From Sanghuangporus weigelae (Eukaryota; Basidiomycota; Agaricomycetes; Hymenochaetales; Hymenochaetaceae), in contig CP137330.1 in assembly GCA_033182465.1 (NCBI GenBank), positions 992,001-1,056,000 of the forward strand: a stretch of DNA of 64,000 bases. The letters run 5' to 3'. The first letter of the stretch is position 1. Every line of letters starts with the position of its first letter. The notes under the pieces are model-generated. The model saw only the letters and a list, made by a program, of their open reading frames with translations. It was not told the DNA's origin and did no database searches. Of the stretch, positions 59,458-64,000 are shown in pieces. Made by a program: the position numbers and the translations under genes.

Positions 59458-60997
59458 TTACCAAGTCAGAATTTTCGTTATGATCCCATTGTCGGATTTG
59501 AGTTGTGGAATCTCGTCGTTATAGAACACGCCTAATGTTCCCGTGTAGCTCTGGAGGTTCAGCTCGTCGAAGAATCGATCGCCCAGATGGTCTGAAACGA
59601 CTGTAATACCATGGACATAAGCAAAATGCCATTGAGACAAGTAAGAGAACAGGGGATGCAGAAAGGGTAACTCACGTCTAGTAGGGTCATCCCCGATAAG
59701 ATACCGGCCTCTTCCAGTTTTGCGGTGCTCGGTGACGATAGTAACAACACCTCCTACCTCCGAAGAGAACGTTACGGGTGCCTTGCTAGGCGGTAAGAAC
59801 TCCGTTACAATGCTTCCAACGATGTCATTAGCAATACTCGCAGCTTTTTCCTTCTCGCTTGTAGTAAACCCAAAGCTTGGGATATACGATACGGATGAAG
59901 ACCGGAAGCGAGGGAGAGTTATGGCTGAATTATTGTTTGTCAGAGTTGTTGAGAGGAAGGAAGAGGAGGAAATTGTCGAGGCGGAGTCGGAGCGCGTGCT
60001 GCTGGCGGTGGTATGTGCGTTTGAATGAATTTGGCCAGCAAATGTCCGCGGTACGCCCACAGCTACACTCCCGTGAGCCGAGGTGGCATGTATTCGTAAA
60101 CGTTGGTGTGATCGGGCATGCTATTTCAGTGACCAGACAAATCAAATCCATTGTGTCAGTATTCGATTTGATGCAGTCCAGTAGTTACGATGAAAATGAA
60201 GGATCGAAACTTACCATTCTAACCTCGATCGATCCTGTTTCACTTCGAATGTCAATGTCTACGCATTCCGCAGTTTTGTCTGGCCATGGCATGTCAGGAG
60301 GCGAAGATGTCCAGTCCATCCTCCAGTACTCTGCGCCATCCGCTGAGTCGCAGTTCCCGGAACCAGATGCGGAATGTAAGCTATTGTTATTACTACCATC
60401 AAGCGAACTCCCATCGCCTCGACTCCACACAGGGTCTCTATTCTCATTCTGTCTCTTCTTTTGTAGGTGCAAGGCGCAACCTTCTCGTATCCATATGTCC
60501 ACTAAGATATCACCGCTAATTGTAACAAGGGATAAGTTGGTGCGCTTTTGTTTACCCTTCCCATTGCGCGCGAGAAGGACGTCTGGGTCCTCAGGAAGAA
60601 GACACTCGGGTACTTGCAATGCCGGGTCGATGAGAAATGACCCTGTGATCGCAGCAGAATCCCGCTTCACGAAAACGTTGTTTGATGGTCGAACATGCCG
60701 AGGTGGACGAGTAGCGCGCGGAGAGAGTGATAGAGATGAGAATGATGAAGATAGTGAACTTGAAGGTCGAGACGTCGATGGTCCCGGTCCACTGAGCGGA
60801 GCAGAAGGCGGAGGCGTCGGAAGTGGGGGCGCTGATATTGTTTGTGAAGAAACGCTGCTGTTCAAAGTAAATGATGATTGGGATTGCGCATAGGTAGATG
60901 AGGCTACAGATGGAGGCACAGAACGCGGATGAAGCCTTCCGTTAGAAAGTGTGTGGATGCTCGCTGGATTTCGAGTGGGCACTGCAACGAGCGGCAA
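59458..60997 (-). CDS. DUF7330-type protein, copy 2
   Basis: Exons 60997-60215, 60120-59676 and 59600-59458 give 456 residues. The serine/proline-rich N-terminus (PPLPTPPPSAPLSGPGPS) leads into the same strand-turn domain as copy 1: TISGDILVDIWIREG, VDIDIRSETGSIEVRM, then RLRIHATSAHGSVAVGVPRTF, aligning with the copy 1 segment SLRIANKNGGVRVVLPRTF. Both genes split at the same place, after the VxM of the domain. The rest (GVFYNDEIPQLKSDNG) is less conserved. The intron at 59601-59675 is 75 bases, a multiple of three. Function unknown. Confidence 0.75.
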
Positions 60998-61477
60998 CCC
61001 GAGAGATCGTCTGGGCGAGTAAGGAGGTAAAGACTCCCTCTATATATGATGCGAGTGAATGAGTACCAAACGAAAGAGGTTGACCAAGCGCACCTTTACA
61101 TCCTTTTCCTTCGAGTTGATGTCTAGCTCGTCAAGCAAGATCATAGTGACTCTGCACTTGCAATCGATTACTTTGCCTGCTATGAACGGTGATTGTCTGT
61201 GGCAAAGAGATGTTGGTGGTCGCAGACAAGCCTTATTAGGCCGTGCTCGCCACTGCCACAGAACCGCTTATGCTCGATGCGGTCATTCCGGTCAGTCGGC
61301 CCACACGTTTTTCGGGAGAGAAGAGTGATTCGCTCAACATTTCACAGAAACGTTTCTTTTGCTGCTTTCTGGGAAGGCGTTGTGGCACAATGCAGACAAA
61401 CAAACAAACAGCTATCGCATCAGATTCCGAAAACAAAGTATCCTTTAGCACTAAAAAAACTACACAAACAATTTCCA
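60998..61477. other. Intergenic, no gene seen
   Basis: Between DUF7330 copy 2 and the tRNA. Contains the tRNA terminator; open frames are short. Confidence 0.5.
61453..61459 (-). terminator. Pol III terminator of tRNA-Leu
   Basis: A run of seven T on the minus strand lies about 20 bases beyond the tRNA 3' end. Confidence 0.65.
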
Positions 61478-61559
61478 TGATGAGAGTGGGATTCGAACCC
61501 ACGCCCCCGAAGAGATTAGATCCTTAGTCTAACGCCTTGGACCGCTCGGCCATCTCACC
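61478..61559 (-). tRNA. tRNA-Leu (anticodon AAG), intronless
   Basis: The minus strand gives GGTGAGA pairing with TCTCATC at the acceptor stem, a D arm GCCGAGCGGTCCAAGGC, an anticodon arm with stem TTAGA/TCTAA and loop CTAAGGA, so anticodon AAG (reads CTT leucine). A long variable arm (class II) and a T arm with TTCGAAT follow. The length is 82 bases. No intron in the anticodon loop. Confidence 0.93.
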
Positions 61560-63117
61560 ATCACCGACGAGAAGCGAATCGCAGATTTGATGATTGCAAA
61601 AATCTATTTCGCACGGTCATCTGCAACGCACGTGCGCTTAACCCTTAACTCCGACCACCATGGACATATTGAGGATAACGAAGAAGGTGTCAATCAGCCT
61701 CCTTGACATCGGAAAAAGAGTTCCCTCTCCGTTATCATATCTCATAATAGTCTTCTCTCATGTCGCAACCACACCTTATCTCTCCCCCGGAATCCACCAA
61801 TGGCTGTCTGCCGGAGTAATGTTCAACATCAGTGTTGGTTAAACTTCAGTTTACCTGCGGGGCATGTCTTTTCCTGATCCTGATCATGCTCTTCTAGTGT
61901 CGCGCATAGTGACTCTGTTTTTTCCTATCGGCGACCACTATCTACCGTGGATTTGCAACGCTCTAGTTCTTGGCTTGGCCGAGGCTACTCTTGCTGAGCT
62001 CTTGTCTCTGTTACTTCATGAGGCAAAAGGCGCACTCCGCTCCGTGGCAGCGGCATCGCTGGCAGTTGTGAGAAACGGTGAGCCTTACTCCACCACCCCT
62101 TTGTTCTTGCCGTCCTATTTTTCTCAGACCAACAATATCTGTAGGCCTCTCGCGTGTTCCAGGGCTACAATTAGACCTGCCGAGGGACAGTTCAGCGCCG
62201 ACATTGAGCGAGTCTTTTCCAGGCAGGTACACATTCCATTAAGGCTTCTCTCCGAAGGTCATTGTGACACTGCACTAACCCCAGTATCCGATCGTGGCAG
62301 CTACGGATGAAGAAACGGTACCTAGCACCTGACAGCGGAGCAAATCGCATCACGTATGTCGCGTTCCCACCTGCGTAGCCAAGCCTTCTTGCACAGGTCT
62401 TTCACGAGCCACTGTTCTGGTAGACATTCCAGGCTTTGTCATTCCACTTGTTCTCGGTGGGTTTAGTGAATACTTTGGAGCTGTAGCAAGAGTTGTCCGG
62501 TCCCATCGTTATCTTTCCGATAGGTCGTCCTGGCGAGTTCAGGTCTTTTGTTCTCAGATCTGACCCAACGGTAGAGCAAACTCACCGTGTGCCGCCTCAC
62601 TGTGTGCCGCGAGCTGATAACATGCTTCTCCGAACCAGAAGCCTTAGCCCATCCACACGAATCGTCGGGATGCATACTGTCGATAACCTTGGACGACTGT
62701 TATCCTTGCTGAGATCATAAAGAAAAATAATGTCGCCACGCGGAAGAAATTGGTACTCACGTCGAGGCGGGTTCAATCGAGTCTCGGACCCGGAGCCACA
62801 TTCCGCCGTCAAAGATAGCCGCGTTGATCTTTGACAGTTGCTCCCGGGTCAAACTTGCTCGTGCGTTAGAAAGTGGTGGTGCTCTTGATGGATTATCAGG
62901 GCGTGGACTTCGGCGGCCCTGATTCCAGAGTTCGGAACGTCTGGACCACAAGTACCTTTTTTTTGTACTAGTATTTCCCGCGGTATCAAACACTAGGTCT
63001 TGATGCTTGTGCTCAACCTATCTCCGATAAAAATAATTATCGACACCTATGGTGTAGTATTAAAGGACACTCCGTTGGAACTGGGGGAAATCAGTACCTC
63101 GTCTCAGAACTTCAGAC
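61560..63117. other. Unassigned stretch with coding-like fragments
   Basis: A 148-codon plus-strand open frame (61864-62310) begins with a hydrophobic, coding-like segment (GDHYLPWICNALVLGLAEA) and then becomes random-looking, so it may be a degraded or misread gene. A minus-strand fragment near 62760-62990 (RASLTREQLSKINAAIFDGG) also looks coding-like. I recognise neither. Confidence 0.3.
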
Positions 63118-64000
63118 ATGGCTTCTACTACGACTGCTTATGCCCCTTCTTCTTCCCCCCCCTCCTCCTCATCAGCCTGTTCTTCCTTCGAGAAGCTCAA
63201 ATCTGCCGACATTACCGTCGCCGAGAAAGAATGCGACTCTCAGTCGGTCACTGTTGATGACCAACACCCCGTATCGTCTTCCGTCGAGAAGGGCTACGCT
63301 TCCAACGACTGGGAAGACTACAAAGACGACTCGCTTCCAGACAAGACGAATGATCGTTATCTGCGCAACTTGCGTTTCCAGATCTTTGTCATCTACCGAC
63401 GGCTCTTTGGAGTTGTCTTCATCACGAATATGGCTGTATTCATCACGACGGCAATAAAAGGCGACTTCAACGCTATGACACTTGGTCAAATCGTCATTGC
63501 GAATATATTCGTCTCGGTACTTATTCGCTTGGAACATGTCGTCAACATCTTGTTCGCCATCTTCTGCTCGGTCCCTCCTTCGTATGTATTCATCTCTATC
63601 CTTTCCTTCAAATGAATTCAAATATCTGATATCCATGTCTTATAGCTGGCCCCTTTGGATCCGTTGCTTCGCTGCGAGAATTTACAGCCTCGGAGGAAGT
63701 AAGCACATCACTGTTTCGCCACAATCTTGCGCCCGTTGACTTTTCCTCAGTTCACTCAGGCTGCGCAGTATCCGCTACCATCTGGCTCGTATTCTTTGCG
63801 GCACAAGCCACTCATGAAAAGATTACTGGTGGCAAGGTGTGCAGTGCATTTTTTGTCTCTTTTCTATGGTCTCCCCTGACTCTTCCCTACCAGACTAGTG
63901 TCGCGACTGTGACGATCACATATATCATACTTTTGCTCCTTCTCACGATGATAGGTTTTGCTTACCCGAAAGTTCGATCAGTGGCCCATGATCGCTTCGA
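63118..64000 (+). CDS. TmpA-like integral membrane protein (5' part, cut by window end)
   Basis: Exons 63118-63581, 63646-63698, 63751-63836 and 63894 to the window end (still open). After a serine-rich cytosolic arm, the membrane region starts YLRNLRFQIFVIYRRLFGVVF, then RLEHVVNILFAIF, WPLWIRCFAARIYSLGGIHSG and WLVFFAAQATHE. This follows the pattern of fungal TmpA-like membrane oxidoreductases (ferric-reductase-type cores), where the HSG segment follows a glycine pair. TmpA influences conidiation in Aspergillus; the role here is unknown. The C-terminal cofactor domain is outside the window. Confidence 0.65.

Noticed and set aside
59877-60893. Plus-strand open frame of 338 codons
   Set aside because: Antisense to the DUF7330-type gene copy 2, whose frame shows family motifs; the plus-strand product has none.

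Overview
The window is nuclear DNA of a mushroom-forming basidiomycete (Agaricomycetes). Genes are split by many short introns (about 50-75 bases), and the gene content is typical of that class: a DUF6533 membrane protein, an F-box/nucleotidyltransferase-like protein, two DUF7330-type proteins, an OTT_1508-like deaminase, Ran1-type kinases and small secreted cysteine-rich proteins. The exact species cannot be told from the sequence. Exon joins were worked out by hand from splice signals, reading-frame phase and family motifs; no alignment was run.

Layout. 1.0-6.2 kb: a local family of small secreted proteins (three intact genes and one decayed copy), each with three exons and 12 cysteines. 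6.5-9.8 kb: a SET/MYND methyltransferase head to head with the TFIIA gamma subunit. 10.2-11.8 kb: an F-box/nucleotidyltransferase-like gene. 11.8-13.5 kb: AT-rich and gene-poor. 13.8-16.1 kb: a DUF6533 membrane protein with at least 11 exons. 17.3-20.9 kb: a large RBMS-like protein with two RRMs. 22.4-23.0 kb: a 615-bp non-autonomous hAT transposon with a perfect 8-bp target duplication, inside what looks like an old coding remnant. 23.4-24.9 kb: a deaminase-like gene broken by a stop codon. 25.4-30.4 kb: two tandem paralogous kinases with a 659-bp TA-flanked miniature transposon between them.

31.3-35.0 kb: a MOB4/phocein-like protein with a very long acidic tail, head to head with a short-chain dehydrogenase. 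35.3-37.6 kb: an 11-exon purine/cytosine permease. 38.2-38.8 kb: a tail-anchored conserved protein. 39.3-44.5 kb: a glomulin/Ybp-like protein head to head with the IKS1 kinase. 44.8-51.2 kb: listerin (LTN1), the ribosome quality control ubiquitin ligase. 51.6-54.8 kb: a secreted metallophosphatase head to head with cyclophilin A. 55.1-56.0 kb: an unrecognised low-complexity protein. 57.3-61.0 kb: two convergent DUF7330-type paralogs. 61.5 kb: tRNA-Leu(AAG). 63.1 kb to the end: the 5' part of a TmpA-like membrane protein.

The conserved genes (TOA2, IKS1, LTN1, cyclophilin, MOB4, TFIIA partners) are housekeeping and do not form one pathway. The accessory interest is in the secreted-protein array, the two miniature transposons, the broken deaminase, the kinase and DUF7330 duplications, and three introns that only fit if they use GC-AG borders.
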